DNA of 64,000 bases from JAUWGC01 sp963753055 (GCA_963753055.1 CAVWAP010000002.1:496001-560000); one strand, 5' to 3'; counted from the first letter of the stretch, positions 9,080 to 18,380 are shown. Made by a program: numbers and translations. Notes: generated from the letters alone by a model not told the origin.

Positions 9080-9979
9080 TCACTTATTAATAACAGTCTT
9101 GCTATCACAGGCATTATATTCAAACTGGATAGTAACATGATGAATATCAAATTCATTATGTAACAGCTTTTCGATTTCACTTTTTATTTCCTCTGTATTG
9201 GATACCTGCAGATCTTCCCTTAGATCAATATGACACTCAAAATGCACCTGGCTGTCACTTAAACTCCAAACATGCACATGATGAATATTTTTAACGGGAT
9301 CTAACTTCTCAATTGCATGCTGGATCTGGCTGACCTTAATATTCCCAGGAGTCCCCTGCATTAAAATATCCACCGTTTCTTTCAGAATGGACCAGGTCTC
9401 TTTAATGATATAAATTCCAATCAGGATAGTGATCAAAGGGTCAACCCAGAATATCTCAAAGAAATAGATCAAAATGCCACCAATGATAACAGCTACAGAT
9501 GATAGCGTGTCTCCCAATAAATGCAGATAGGCTGATTTAATATTGAGGTTGGCATGGGCATCTTTTCTAAGGAGCAATACAGCCATTAAATTGGCTATCA
9601 AGCCAATCACTGCTACTACGAGCATGATGAGCCCTTTTATTGGCTCTGGCTCGTATAATCGAAGGATAGCTTCATAAAAAAGATAAATGATGATAACCAG
9701 CAGGATGATGGTATTGAAGAATGCTGCCAGGATCTCAATCCTCTTGTACCCAAATGTCCTGCGCTCATTTGAAGAACGTTTACTGATTTTATTGGCAATG
9801 TAAGCAATAAGCACTGCTATGCCGTCACTGAGGTTATGCAAAGCATCAGAAAGTAATGCAAGGCTATTAGCCATTAAACCGCCCACCACCTCAGCAGCTG
9901 TTATAACAAAATTGAGAAGGATAGCAATGAGCAGGTTGCGACTGCTTATCTCCTCTGGCTCATGATGATGGTGGTTCAT
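9080..9979 (-). CDS. Cation diffusion facilitator (CDF) family metal exporter, CzcD/ZitB-like
   Basis: 299 aa with six predicted membrane helices. Helix II has the metal-site motif in LLSDALHNLSDG (xxxD-ALHNxSD), and helix V has HLLGDTLSSVAV, together giving the family's HxxxD sites. The N-terminus is His-rich (MNHHHHEPEE). A C-terminal cytoplasmic domain with HVHVWSLSDSQVHFECHI is the usual dimerisation and regulatory domain. CDF proteins exchange Zn(II), Co(II) or Cd(II) for protons at the inner membrane. It is the last gene of a minus-strand metal operon. Confidence 0.95.
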   Translation of the reverse strand: MNHHHHEPEEISSRNLLIAILLNFVITAAEVVGGLMANSLALLSDALHNLSDGIAVLIAYIANKISKRSSNERRTFGYKRIEILAAFFNTIILLVIIIYLFYEAILRLYEPEPIKGLIMLVVAVIGLIANLMAVLLLRKDAHANLNIKSAYLHLLGDTLSSVAVIIGGILIYFFEIFWVDPLITILIGIYIIKETWSILKETVDILMQGTPGNIKVSQIQHAIEKLDPVKNIHHVHVWSLSDSQVHFECHIDLREDLQVSNTEEIKSEIEKLLHNEFDIHHVTIQFEYNACDSKTVINK

Positions 9980-9999
9980 GGATCAAAATTATCAAATTA

Positions 10000-10638
10000 T
10001 TAGTGATTGTGGTCTTCACATGAGCAGGATAATTTCCCCCTGGCCTTTTCAAAGGCTTCACGTCCTTCTCTGAAGGCAAAATAGGCAATACCCAGAGACC
10101 CGATAATATCTATATATCCAATCTGGAAGACCTCATACAGGCCACTTGCACCAAGCAAGATCAGCGACAAGTAAAAACAGGTCCTGGTGCAATGGGCGTC
10201 AGCGATGATGGCATCAGAATTTAGTTTTTTGCCAATATTCAGTTTTGCCTTCATCAGGAACCACATTGTTAAAATAGAAATTATTGCGATGATAATCCCT
10301 GGCAAAGTTGTCTCTGGCTTAGTTTCCTGAATAATATTCAGGACAGAACCTGCCAAAAGCCCAGCAGCAAGCAGATAAAAACTGAATCCTGTGATACGTA
10401 AAGCCCTTCGTTCAAATGCATCACGGCTTTCAATATCAGACTTTTGCATCCTTACGACCATATGAAGGATACCGATGCCCGAGATAACTTCAACAAAACT
10501 ATCAATGCCAAACCCAAGCAATGCCAGCGCATCATCACTTAAACCGAAGGCAATTGAAATTATGCCCTCGGCTATATTATACACAATGGTGATGATAGCA
10601 AGCCATAAGGCAGCTCTTAATAATTTATCCCTGTTCAT
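10000..10638 (-). CDS. Cation-transporter-like inner-membrane protein (CDF transmembrane domain only)
   Basis: 212 aa with five or six membrane helices. GFGIDSFVEVISG is the CDF-like helix II motif with Asp and Glu in place of the HxxxD set, and SDAIIADAHCTRTC carries a second Asp/His/Cys site. The C-terminus ends in a short CSCEDHNH tail suited to metal capture. It lacks the cytoplasmic domain of the neighbouring full CDF gene 21 nt downstream. Co-occurrence with heavy-metal-associated proteins suggests metal export. The metal specificity cannot be inferred. Confidence 0.8.
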   Translation of the reverse strand: MNRDKLLRAALWLAIITIVYNIAEGIISIAFGLSDDALALLGFGIDSFVEVISGIGILHMVVRMQKSDIESRDAFERRALRITGFSFYLLAAGLLAGSVLNIIQETKPETTLPGIIIAIISILTMWFLMKAKLNIGKKLNSDAIIADAHCTRTCFYLSLILLGASGLYEVFQIGYIDIIGSLGIAYFAFREGREAFEKARGKLSCSCEDHNH

Positions 10639-10652
10639 TTTGTTATTCTTTC

Positions 10653-11003
10653 CTAATGGGGCGCTACATCTTTTTTACAACACCGTGGGAGCTTGTCATA
10701 AGCCTTTTGGTCGGCTTCAACATCATCCGCATCATATCCTATTTTTGAAACAGCCAATCTTAATTTATCCGGAGTAGTCTTGTCCGGGCGATAGGTGATG
10801 TCAATCTCCTTGGTTTCCAGGTTAACTGTGACCTCTTTTACCCCTTTTTCAAAAGCCATGTCGTGTTCCACCCGTTCTTTACACATCTTACATACAACAG
10901 ATGACTTAATTGTGATCTCTTTGGTCTTTGTCTCCTCCTGAGCCATACCAGGTATTGAAACCAGAATAATGGCAATAATGCTTATAAACTTTAATGTTTT
11001 CAT
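10653..11003 (-). CDS. Periplasmic heavy-metal-associated (HMA) domain protein
   Basis: 116 aa with a signal peptide (first ~21 residues, ending MAQ). The HMA ferredoxin-like fold follows: the metal loop is VVCKMC (CxxC), with the later IGYDADD segment typical of MerP/CopZ proteins. The C-terminus has an extra Cys pair (RCC) and a terminal His. Such proteins bind a soft metal ion such as Cu(I), Hg(II) or Zn(II) and hand it to partner transporters. It sits 14 nt upstream of the CDF-like gene in the same orientation. Confidence 0.9.
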   Translation of the reverse strand: MKTLKFISIIAIILVSIPGMAQEETKTKEITIKSSVVCKMCKERVEHDMAFEKGVKEVTVNLETKEIDITYRPDKTTPDKLRLAVSKIGYDADDVEADQKAYDKLPRCCKKDVAPH

Positions 11004-11013
11004 TGGTACATGT

Positions 11014-11042
11014 TTTAATGCTAAATGATTTAATGTTAAATA
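11014..11042. repeat. Degenerate heptamer array between two HMA genes
   Basis: TTTAATG, CTAAATG, ATTTAATG, TTAAATA run head to tail in the 39-nt gap between the HMA genes. The period is mostly 7 bp with one 8-bp unit. It resembles the clearer 7-bp arrays elsewhere in the window, but the AT-rich words make chance more likely here. Confidence 0.45.
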
Positions 11043-11324
11043 TTATTCTTCTTCTTTACTGATTCTGCCTATGGCACAACTGACATAGGATTTGATGTGG
11101 TTGCCCAGGTTCTTGTTCCCTTTTTCAGGATAACCCAGTTTTGCCAGGCGGTTTAGAAATTTTTCCTTAAGATCCTCATCGCTGTCATAATCTATTACCA
11201 CCAGGTGGTCTTCAGTGCTGACAGAAACATTGGTTACTTCCGGAAACCTTTTAATCTCCTTTTTGATTGTATTGGCACAACCATGACATTTTAAGTTTTC
11301 TATTTCGATTCTTTCTGTTTTCAT
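11043..11324 (-). CDS. Cytoplasmic CopZ-like metallochaperone with C-terminal extension
   Basis: 93 aa, no signal peptide. The HMA fold starts MKTERIEIENLKCHGC, with the metal loop CHGC (CxxC) and a KLGYPEK segment after the third strand. A ~25-residue tail (LGNHIKSYVSCAIGRI) carries one more Cys. It is the cytoplasmic counterpart of the secreted HMA protein encoded next to it. It probably delivers copper or a similar ion to a transporter; no P-type ATPase is in the window. Confidence 0.9.
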   Translation of the reverse strand: MKTERIEIENLKCHGCANTIKKEIKRFPEVTNVSVSTEDHLVVIDYDSDEDLKEKFLNRLAKLGYPEKGNKNLGNHIKSYVSCAIGRISKEEE

Positions 11325-11337
11325 GATGTATAATTGT

Positions 11338-13572
11338 TTAATATTTTAATATATACCTGAACCCGGCATAGACCATGATACCATCAATAGGCCCCCAGAT
11401 GAGTGATGAGTCAAAATAAGGTCCAAAAGGGTCATCAGCAGCGATAATCGGGTTCTTCTGCTTATAATTGGTCAGGTTTTCTCCCCCCAAATATACTTCC
11501 CACCTTTTAAAAAACTTCGTAACCTGGGCATTAAGTATGACATAAACCGGCGAACTTGTTCCTCTTTGATATTTAGCAGGATTGTTTTCGGTCGTTGGGA
11601 TCCTGCCGTCTCCATTTACCTGTGTGGTAAAATCAAATTGCCATTTTTTCAAATTAGTAGCATATGAGAGACTGAGCAGGCCTTTATATTTATTAACCAG
11701 GGCTGCCTGTTGCAAAACGTTATTTGTGGTTTGCTTAACATCGTTATATCTGAATGCCAGAGTCACATCCAATCGCTCAATAAGCTCATAAATAGCTTCA
11801 ACCTGTATGGTATTTGAATATGATTTGCCTTCGAGATTATAAATCAGCACTTGCTGTGTATGATAATCCTTGTCAATGATAGCCTGGTTTACAAAGTCAG
11901 TTCTGTAAAATTCAAGATTCAAAGCCAGCTCTCTTCCCATGATATCAAAATACCTTGTCAGGTTGATGCCATAATTCCAGGCCTCTTCCATCTTGATTTC
12001 CTCCGTAATCAGGAGCTTCCTCGATGTAGCCAGCATTGAGGTATTCTCTGCTATAACGTTGGGTGTCCGGTATCCTTTTCCAGTCGACAACCTGAGGATA
12101 GTCTTTTCTGTTATATTGTACTTTAAGTGCACCCTTGGTGTAAAAAAAGTACCAAACAAGTTTGAATGATCAACCCTGATACCCGCCAGCAGGGTGAACT
12201 TCTCCGATGGGATAAAAGTATATTCAGCGAACACTCCCGGAGTACTTTCCTTGCGAATGAAGGTGCTATCATTCAATTCTTCATTATAACCATCATAAAC
12301 AAAGCTGATACCGGTTGTTAACTGATGCCTGGTATCCTTAATGAAAGTTTGAAACATCAGGTTACCATAATAGTTATTTTCTTTTGCATCATAATCATTA
12401 AGCCCGTAGAAGGAAGTAAAATCATGATGAATGAATGAATTGATGAAGGCAATATTGGTGCCAGGCCTGCCCTGAAAGATATACGCAGTCTTGGTAAAAG
12501 CCTCAAGCCGCTTAGTTTCAACATGGATTCCATAGGCATTTGAAGTAGTATTACCTTCCCGGGAGCTATAATCCAGCTGCCCGCCATTCCTGTCTTCATA
12601 AAGTACTTTGACCCCAAACTGGGCATGTATGTTCTTCTGGTTGTCGTATTTCCAGCGGTTCATCAGGCTATATTGCTCTACCATTGGTTGATCCATGAAG
12701 GAATCATTGTTATTATCAACTTTACGGCTCATGTTTTCCACATGTGCAAGGATTGCAGTGCTCCATTTTTCGTTGAGTTTAATGGAAGAATTAAGGTTGG
12801 TTTCCAGCTTTCCTTGCATATTGGCATAGGCATTTATGAATAACTTCTCCTTGCCGTCCGGTTTTTTTTGCTCCACATTGATTTGCCCGGTGATGGACTC
12901 ATAACCATTTTTTACTGATGCTGTACCTTTGGATACCTGTATTGATTCCATCCATGATCCTGGTATATAATTCAAACCATAAGCCAGTCCCAATCCACGG
13001 ATGCTTGGAATGTTTTCTGTTTGTATCAGGCTGTACTTACCTGCCAGTCCCAGCAAGCGGATCTGTTTGGCACCGGACACGGCATCTTCATATGCCACAT
13101 CAACAGAAGCACTGGTCAGGAAGCTCTCCGAAAGATTGCAGCAAGCAGCTTTAGTAAGTTCGGCACCGGTAATATTAAAAGTATGAATGGGATTCAGCCT
13201 TGAAATGTACCCGCCTAATGACTTATTGGCAATTACCACCTCTTCCAGCTCATTGTTTACTGTTAATGCAATTTCAAGCTCTTTATTTATGTCCCTGACC
13301 ATAACAGTATCATTCCGATAGCCTACATAACTGATGACCAGTGGCGGTGTTTCACCATCTGGTTTAGCAATGTGGAAATGTCCATTCCCATCTGTAGATG
13401 TACCTAATGTAGTACCTGACCAATAAACATTGACTCCCGGTAGTGGGTTAAGGTTTCCCTTTTCATCCTGTTCGAATACCTTCCCTTCGGCATGCATGCT
13501 CTGGGCATGAAGCAAGGGTACAGCATTAAACAATATTATAATTGATATGATAATTTTTCTTATATAATTCAT
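11338..13572 (-). CDS. TonB-dependent outer-membrane receptor, metal-operon type
   Basis: 744 aa. Signal peptide, then a carboxypeptidase-D regulatory-like beta-sandwich (residues ~28-115, KVFEQDEKGNLNPLPGVNVYW...), a TonB plug domain (~120-240, with the LRLLGLAGKYSLIQTENIP type segment) and a C-terminal beta-barrel ending in aromatic residues (FRYILKY). There is no SusD partner, so it is not a glycan-uptake pair. Its position between an HYC_CC_PP protein and HMA proteins suggests uptake or sensing of a metal or metal chelate. The direction of transport is inference. Confidence 0.94.
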   Translation of the reverse strand: MNYIRKIIISIIILFNAVPLLHAQSMHAEGKVFEQDEKGNLNPLPGVNVYWSGTTLGTSTDGNGHFHIAKPDGETPPLVISYVGYRNDTVMVRDINKELEIALTVNNELEEVVIANKSLGGYISRLNPIHTFNITGAELTKAACCNLSESFLTSASVDVAYEDAVSGAKQIRLLGLAGKYSLIQTENIPSIRGLGLAYGLNYIPGSWMESIQVSKGTASVKNGYESITGQINVEQKKPDGKEKLFINAYANMQGKLETNLNSSIKLNEKWSTAILAHVENMSRKVDNNNDSFMDQPMVEQYSLMNRWKYDNQKNIHAQFGVKVLYEDRNGGQLDYSSREGNTTSNAYGIHVETKRLEAFTKTAYIFQGRPGTNIAFINSFIHHDFTSFYGLNDYDAKENNYYGNLMFQTFIKDTRHQLTTGISFVYDGYNEELNDSTFIRKESTPGVFAEYTFIPSEKFTLLAGIRVDHSNLFGTFFTPRVHLKYNITEKTILRLSTGKGYRTPNVIAENTSMLATSRKLLITEEIKMEEAWNYGINLTRYFDIMGRELALNLEFYRTDFVNQAIIDKDYHTQQVLIYNLEGKSYSNTIQVEAIYELIERLDVTLAFRYNDVKQTTNNVLQQAALVNKYKGLLSLSYATNLKKWQFDFTTQVNGDGRIPTTENNPAKYQRGTSSPVYVILNAQVTKFFKRWEVYLGGENLTNYKQKNPIIAADDPFGPYFDSSLIWGPIDGIMVYAGFRYILKY

Positions 13573-13632
13573 GGCTCACCTCCATTTAAAAAGTGATAAC
13601 TAATAATGATAGTCTGTATAGAAAAAGAAAAA

Positions 13633-14094
13633 TTATGCTGCTGGGGGGGCTATTTTCAGCTGTTGGTGATACAAGATCAATCGAATCCCCTGGTGCCTGA
13701 TTGATGGGATTTCACAATACTTGTTGTTTTGAATGATGCCTTCATCAAAGTCATCATCGAGAAGGGTTAAAAGGACAGGCACCAATTTAAAGTTTTCTGA
13801 TACCGATTGGACCTTTGCAGGCAATTCAAGCGGTACATCAATCTTTATATACTTTGGAGATGATTTACAGCAATCCTTGTCTTCATCCCTATCTTTTTGT
13901 TCGCAGGAATGAGATTCCTGTGCACAACAGCTTTGTGTAACTTTCTCACAGCAATCAGCTTCATCATCAAATAAGAGCGTAGTGACTGTATCAGTGCAAC
14001 TGCATTGGTGCTCATAAACAGTAAACCCGCTGGTTGTGATGAACAGAACCAGGGCCATCAGGATGGCAAATAATTTATTTGTCAATGCTTTCAT
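13633..14094 (-). CDS. HYC_CC_PP-type secreted metal-binding protein
   Basis: About 153 aa from the Met at 14094 that opens a good signal peptide (MKALTNKLFAILMALVLF); the frame extends further upstream but that start would precede the signal with 18 extra residues. After the signal come HQCSC, ADCCEK, QSCCAQ, HSCEQ and DCCKSS, then a domain ending in a Pro-Pro near the C-terminus (APPAA). This His-Cys, Cys-Cys, Pro-Pro arrangement matches a Bacteroidota family named for those motifs. It heads the minus-strand operon with the TonB receptor, and probably binds copper or another soft metal in the periplasm. Confidence 0.8.
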   Translation of the reverse strand: MKALTNKLFAILMALVLFITTSGFTVYEHQCSCTDTVTTLLFDDEADCCEKVTQSCCAQESHSCEQKDRDEDKDCCKSSPKYIKIDVPLELPAKVQSVSENFKLVPVLLTLLDDDFDEGIIQNNKYCEIPSIRHQGIRLILYHQQLKIAPPAA

Positions 14095-14213
14095 AGTGAA
14101 ACCCACTACAAATTTAACAATTAATAACGAAAAAGGTTTCATTCGCAATTTACAAGGCAGTTTGGCAATATTTTCTTATTTTTGAGTTGAATTAAACATC
14201 AAAACGTAAGTGT

Positions 14214-14987
14214 ATGAATTACAGTGTTTTAGAAATTAATATTTCTGAGGGTATTGCATTGGTAAAAGTTAACAGACCGGAAGCCTTAAATGCATTAAAC
14301 TCCACCTTTTTTAAAGAGATGGATAGTGTTGTTGCTGAGCTATCTTCAAATCCAGATGTTAAAGTCATGATTATCACTGGAGTTGGGAAAGCCTTTGTAG
14401 CAGGTGCTGATATTGCTGAGATGGTCCATATGACTCCTGAAGAAGGCAGTTCTTTTTCAAGAACCGGGCAAAATACCTTTAGTAGTCTGGAAAAAATGAA
14501 GATTCCTGTCATCGCGGCCATTAATGGATTTGCCCTTGGTGGTGGCCTGGAGCTGGCCATGGGATGTGATTTCCGGATTGCCAGTAGCAAAGCTAAATTT
14601 GGCCAACCAGAGGTGAACCTGGGGATGATCCCGGGATATGCCGGCACGCAACGTTTGCCACGACTGGTTGGAATGGCAGATGCTTTATATTTGTTAACAA
14701 CGGGTGATATGATTGGTGCTGATGATGCGCTCCGTATTGGCCTTGTTCAAAAAGTGGTTGAGCCTGAAGAATTATTGGATGAGGTGATGAAAATTGCAAA
14801 AATCATTGCTTCCAAAGGTCCTGAAGCCGTTAAGAAAGTGAAATATGTAACCCGGAATGGTTATGCAATGTCTTTTGAAGAAGGTAGTGAACTGGAATCA
14901 GAATATTTTGGCTCCCAGTTTAAGGATGAAGGAGAAGAAGGCATGGAGGCATTTCTTCAAAAGAGAAAACCAAACTGGCAGAATTAG
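14214..14987 (+). CDS. Enoyl-CoA hydratase (crotonase family)
   Basis: 257 aa, normal crotonase length. The CoA-binding oxyanion segment AGADIAEM and the second oxyanion/active-site segment ALGGGLELAMGCDFRIAS are present. The catalytic Glu pair is visible: Glu in GGGLELAMGCD and Glu in FGQPEVNLGMIPG. It hydrates trans-2-enoyl-CoA to 3-hydroxyacyl-CoA. It opens a co-directional acyl-CoA oxidation cluster and precedes the hydroxyacyl-CoA dehydrogenase gene by 45 nt. Confidence 0.95.
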   Translation: MNYSVLEINISEGIALVKVNRPEALNALNSTFFKEMDSVVAELSSNPDVKVMIITGVGKAFVAGADIAEMVHMTPEEGSSFSRTGQNTFSSLEKMKIPVIAAINGFALGGGLELAMGCDFRIASSKAKFGQPEVNLGMIPGYAGTQRLPRLVGMADALYLLTTGDMIGADDALRIGLVQKVVEPEELLDEVMKIAKIIASKGPEAVKKVKYVTRNGYAMSFEEGSELESEYFGSQFKDEGEEGMEAFLQKRKPNWQN

Positions 14988-14988
14988 C

Positions 14989-15023
14989 AAATAACAAATA
15001 GTAAATAGCAAATAGCAAATAAT
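14989..15023. repeat. Heptamer array, five AAATAGC-type words
   Basis: AAATAAC, AAATAGT, AAATAGC, AAATAGC, AAATAAT run without interruption, exactly 5 x 7 bp, starting 2 nt after the enoyl-CoA hydratase stop codon and ending just before the next start. The repeat occupies nearly the whole intergenic gap. Confidence 0.9.
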
Positions 15024-15032
15024 TTACAAACT

Positions 15033-16370
15033 ATGACTTACGAAGACAGATTACAAAATGTAACGGTTCTTGGGGCTGCAGGCAAGATGGGAAGCGGTAT
15101 CCTCCTGTTGACTGCCATCGAGATGGCCGACCTGAAACTCAAGCCGGAAAACAAATCAAAAACCTTCGTGTTGAATGCCGTTGACATTTCTCATGAAGGA
15201 CTGAGTGGTTTATTAAAATATCTAAGAACACAGGTGCTGAAAATAGCTGAAAAGAAAACAGTACCCCTGCGCCTGGCTTATGCCGAGAGGAAGGATCTGA
15301 TTGAAAATACTGAGGTGATTGAACAATATGTTGAGGATGTGATGAGTATCGTATCTACAACCACGAGGATGGAAGTGGCATACGATTCCACACTGGTCTT
15401 TGAAGCTGTTAATGAAAACAAAGATTTAAAGATCAAGCTCTTTACCCAGATAGACCAGAACAGCTCTACGAAACCCTGGTTCTTTACGAATACATCCTCG
15501 GTACCCATTCACTTGCTGGATGATGGTGCAAACCTGGGAGGCAGGGTACTTGGATTCCATTTCTATAACCCGCCTGCAGTACAAAAGCTAGTTGAAATCA
15601 TCACTGCTGCCAGCACATTGCCGGAAGTACATGAATTTGCCATGAGCTTTGCAAAAAACCTCAGGAAAGTGGTAGTTCCTTCGCATGACATAGCTGGCTT
15701 CATTGGCAATGGCCACTTTATGCGTGACGCCCTTCATGGGATTATGGAAGCTGAAAAGCTTACTTCAGACGTTTCATTTCCCGAGGCAGTTTATATGATC
15801 AATAAGATATCCCAGGATTACCTTGTAAGGCCGATGGGGATTTTTCAACTAATAGATTATGTCGGAATTGATGTAGTAAGCTTCATCATGGGAGTGATGA
15901 ACCCGCATATGGATAATGAAGAGCTTCACAGCCCCCTGCTTGACAGGATGCTGGACCTTGGAGTTAAAGGAGGTCAGAATGCTGACGGATCACAAAAAGA
16001 TGGTTTTCTGAAATATGAAAAAGGCAAGCCTATCGCTGTTTATGATCACGATAAGAAGGACTATGTTGAGATCAGTTCATTTAAAGATAAATGTGATGAA
16101 ATGCTGGGTGTTATCCCTGATTCATTGATCCTTTGGAGAGCAGCTGTGATGATGAAAAACAAAGAAGAAGCCTTTCAAAGATTTTTCAATGATCTTAAAT
16201 CTCATGGAACAATGGGTGCTGACCTGGCAATTGCATACGGCCGCAGGTCAAAGGAAATCGGAAAAGCCCTTGTGGCCGATGGAGTAGCTCATAAGGATGA
16301 GGATGTGAATACGGTTCTTCTGACCGGTTTCTTTCACGTTTATGGCCCGATCAATACGTATTTTGACTAA
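15033..16370 (+). CDS. 3-hydroxyacyl-CoA dehydrogenase, NAD-dependent
   Basis: 445 aa. N-terminal Rossmann fold with VTVLGAAGKMGSGI (GxGxMGxGI with Ala-Ala substituting one Gly); LGFHFYNPPAVQKLVEII is the family's FF/HFFNP motif, with His as the probable catalytic base, and the C-terminal helical dimerisation domain begins near HDIAGFIGNG. It oxidises 3-hydroxyacyl-CoA to 3-ketoacyl-CoA. It is longer than the short HBDH type (~285 aa) because the C-terminal half is extended, but it has no hydratase domain; that activity is encoded separately by the gene before it. Confidence 0.93.
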   Translation: MTYEDRLQNVTVLGAAGKMGSGILLLTAIEMADLKLKPENKSKTFVLNAVDISHEGLSGLLKYLRTQVLKIAEKKTVPLRLAYAERKDLIENTEVIEQYVEDVMSIVSTTTRMEVAYDSTLVFEAVNENKDLKIKLFTQIDQNSSTKPWFFTNTSSVPIHLLDDGANLGGRVLGFHFYNPPAVQKLVEIITAASTLPEVHEFAMSFAKNLRKVVVPSHDIAGFIGNGHFMRDALHGIMEAEKLTSDVSFPEAVYMINKISQDYLVRPMGIFQLIDYVGIDVVSFIMGVMNPHMDNEELHSPLLDRMLDLGVKGGQNADGSQKDGFLKYEKGKPIAVYDHDKKDYVEISSFKDKCDEMLGVIPDSLILWRAAVMMKNKEEAFQRFFNDLKSHGTMGADLAIAYGRRSKEIGKALVADGVAHKDEDVNTVLLTGFFHVYGPINTYFD

Positions 16371-16405
16371 TTGTTGAAACAATTAATTCTAAAAATCTTA
16401 CAGAA

Positions 16406-17647
16406 ATGAAATTGAGAAAAAAAGTATATATGGCTGCGGGTTACAATACAGTTTCACTGGGAACAGGAAGAAGTGAGTTCCACCCAAGAAAGCCCCGGCC
16501 AGGCCTTGAACACTATATCAAAGAAGCAGGCCAGGCAACCCTTAAAGAAATTGGAGGTGCCAAAAATGTGGATGAAGGTGTCATTGGCAATTTTATGGCC
16601 CCACGGTTTAACAAACAGGGCAACCTTCCCGGCTTTATCCCTTACGTGGATGATGAACTTCAATGGAAACCCTGTATTGCTGTTGAAGGTGCCTGCGGCT
16701 CAGGAGCTCTTGCCCTGGCTTCCGGTATCAAATCTGTCCTTGCCGAGACTGCTGATGTAGTACTTTCAATCGGGGTTGAGGTTCAGAATACGATGAAGGC
16801 AATCTATGGTGCAGATGTACTTGCCGGCGCCGGCTGGTTTGAAAAACGCAAGAATGGACATGCCTATTTCTTTCCAGGGCAGTTCAGTGACAGAGCAGGT
16901 GCATATTATGAAAAATATGGGTTCGACAGGGCGCGTAAAGGACTGGGCCAGTGGTTTGTGAATGCAATGGAAAACGCGAGGCTCTGCCCTACAGCCCAGG
17001 AACATGAAAACAAACATAATGACCTGGAAGCTTTGTATATGAGCCGTAAGCCTGATGGCAGGTTCTTCGTTGATAACCTTTCAGTGCTTGATTGCTCTAA
17101 AGTATCAGATGGCGCGTCCGCCATCGCCATATTATCTGAAGAAGGCCTTGCTAAATGTGGTATTGACAAGAAAGATGCTATTGAGGTTATCGGATTGGCC
17201 CAGGTAGAAAGGAACCTTACCAATGACCCACCTGATCTAACTGAACTGACAACCATCAAGAAAGCAGCACACCAGGCGATGGAATCAGCTGGAATAACAA
17301 TCGATCAACTGGGTACTATTGAAACACATGACTGCTTCAGTATAGCTGGCATACTTGCTGTTGAAGCACTGGGATTTGCCAAACCAGGGGAAGGTGCAGA
17401 TTTTGTTGCAGCAAAACACACTGCCAGGGATGGAAAGATCCCAATGAATACAACTGGTGGACTGATAGGCTGGGGGCATCCCACAGGCGCTACCGGTGTG
17501 CACCAGGCCGTTACTATCTGGGAGCAGCTTACCGGAAAGGCTGGCGACGCCCAGATCGAGATCAAGCCTGAAAAGCCCTATGGCATGACCATTAATATGG
17601 GTGGTGATGATGTTACGGTAGTAGCTATAGTCTACAAACAAGGCTAG
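16406..17647 (+). CDS. Thiolase-family acyl-CoA acetyltransferase
   Basis: 413 aa. The nucleophilic Cys lies in EGACGSGALALASG, and the C-terminal half has ETHDCFSIAGILAVEALG and TTGGLIGWGHPTGATGVHQ, which supplies the GHP His; the last catalytic Cys of classical thiolases is not obvious, as in SCP2-type thiolases. It cleaves 3-ketoacyl-CoA or condenses acyl-CoA units. It completes the hydratase, dehydrogenase, thiolase trio in one operon with short gaps. Confidence 0.9.
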   Translation: MKLRKKVYMAAGYNTVSLGTGRSEFHPRKPRPGLEHYIKEAGQATLKEIGGAKNVDEGVIGNFMAPRFNKQGNLPGFIPYVDDELQWKPCIAVEGACGSGALALASGIKSVLAETADVVLSIGVEVQNTMKAIYGADVLAGAGWFEKRKNGHAYFFPGQFSDRAGAYYEKYGFDRARKGLGQWFVNAMENARLCPTAQEHENKHNDLEALYMSRKPDGRFFVDNLSVLDCSKVSDGASAIAILSEEGLAKCGIDKKDAIEVIGLAQVERNLTNDPPDLTELTTIKKAAHQAMESAGITIDQLGTIETHDCFSIAGILAVEALGFAKPGEGADFVAAKHTARDGKIPMNTTGGLIGWGHPTGATGVHQAVTIWEQLTGKAGDAQIEIKPEKPYGMTINMGGDDVTVVAIVYKQG

Positions 17648-17687
17648 AGAACCTGATGAGAATAAGCTCAGCAGGCTCTGATTTTTT
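17648..17687 (+). terminator. Probable rho-independent terminator after thiolase
   Basis: An imperfect stem (AGAACCTGATGAG against CTCAGCAGGCTCT, with loop AATAAG) is followed by a run of six T. It directly follows the thiolase stop codon at 17645-17647 and may separate the three beta-oxidation genes from ElbB. Confidence 0.7.
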
Positions 17688-17726
17688 CTTTATATTTGGA
17701 TGAATAATGAATCAATTCGACTGAAT

Positions 17727-18380
17727 ATGAAAAAATTTGCTGTTGTCCTAGCAGGGAATGGTGTTTTCGACGGTGCAGAGATCCACGAAGCAACCCTTAC
17801 CCTGCTTGCCATCAATCAACAGGGTGGGGAATATGATATATTCGCACCCAATATCCCCCAGCATCATGTGGTTAACCATATAAACGGAGAAGAGATGCCA
17901 GAGCAAAGAAATGTGCTGGTTGAATCCGCACGGATTGCCCGGGGAAAGATAAGTGACCTGAAAGAATTTAATCCTGATGTCTATGATGCGATCATCTTTC
18001 CTGGTGGATTTGGTGTTGCCAAGAATCTTTCAACTGTTGCCTTTGACGGATCTGATGCGAAGGTCAACCGTGATGTTGAGGTTGCAGTGAAAGGTATGCT
18101 GGAGAGGGGAAAGCCCATTGGAGCGCTGTGCATAGCTCCGGCAATGATCGCTAAGATAATAGGTGACGTGAAAGTAACCATCGGACAGGACAAGGGAACC
18201 ATGGATGCCATCAAGGCCATGGGAGGAACCCATGTCGAAACCACCCATGGTGAAGTTGTGGTGGATGAAAAGCATAAGGTATTTACAACCCCATGCTATA
18301 TGCTTGATGCAAATATTTCGCAGATAGCTGATGGGGCCAGTAATGTAGTTAGAGAAATGATGAAAAAGATTGAACGGTGA
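17727..18380 (+). CDS. elbB: ElbB-type DJ-1/PfpI glyoxalase-like protein
   Basis: About 217 aa from the Met at 17727; the frame opens at 17700 but family members begin with K-(F/I)-A-V-(V/I)-L-x-G-x-G. The opening FAVVLAGNGVFDGAEIHEATL and the nucleophile elbow GALCIAPAM (Cys) match ElbB, and the conserved NHxxGE (NHINGEEM) is present. ElbB has weak glyoxalase activity and is associated with isoprenoid synthesis. Why it sits inside an acyl-CoA oxidation cluster is unclear. Confidence 0.9.
   Translation: MKKFAVVLAGNGVFDGAEIHEATLTLLAINQQGGEYDIFAPNIPQHHVVNHINGEEMPEQRNVLVESARIARGKISDLKEFNPDVYDAIIFPGGFGVAKNLSTVAFDGSDAKVNRDVEVAVKGMLERGKPIGALCIAPAMIAKIIGDVKVTIGQDKGTMDAIKAMGGTHVETTHGEVVVDEKHKVFTTPCYMLDANISQIADGASNVVREMMKKIER

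Noticed and set aside
8924..9163. Plus-strand 79-aa ORF
   Set aside because: It overlaps the miniprotein in another frame and then reads the heptamer array and the CDF gene antisense.
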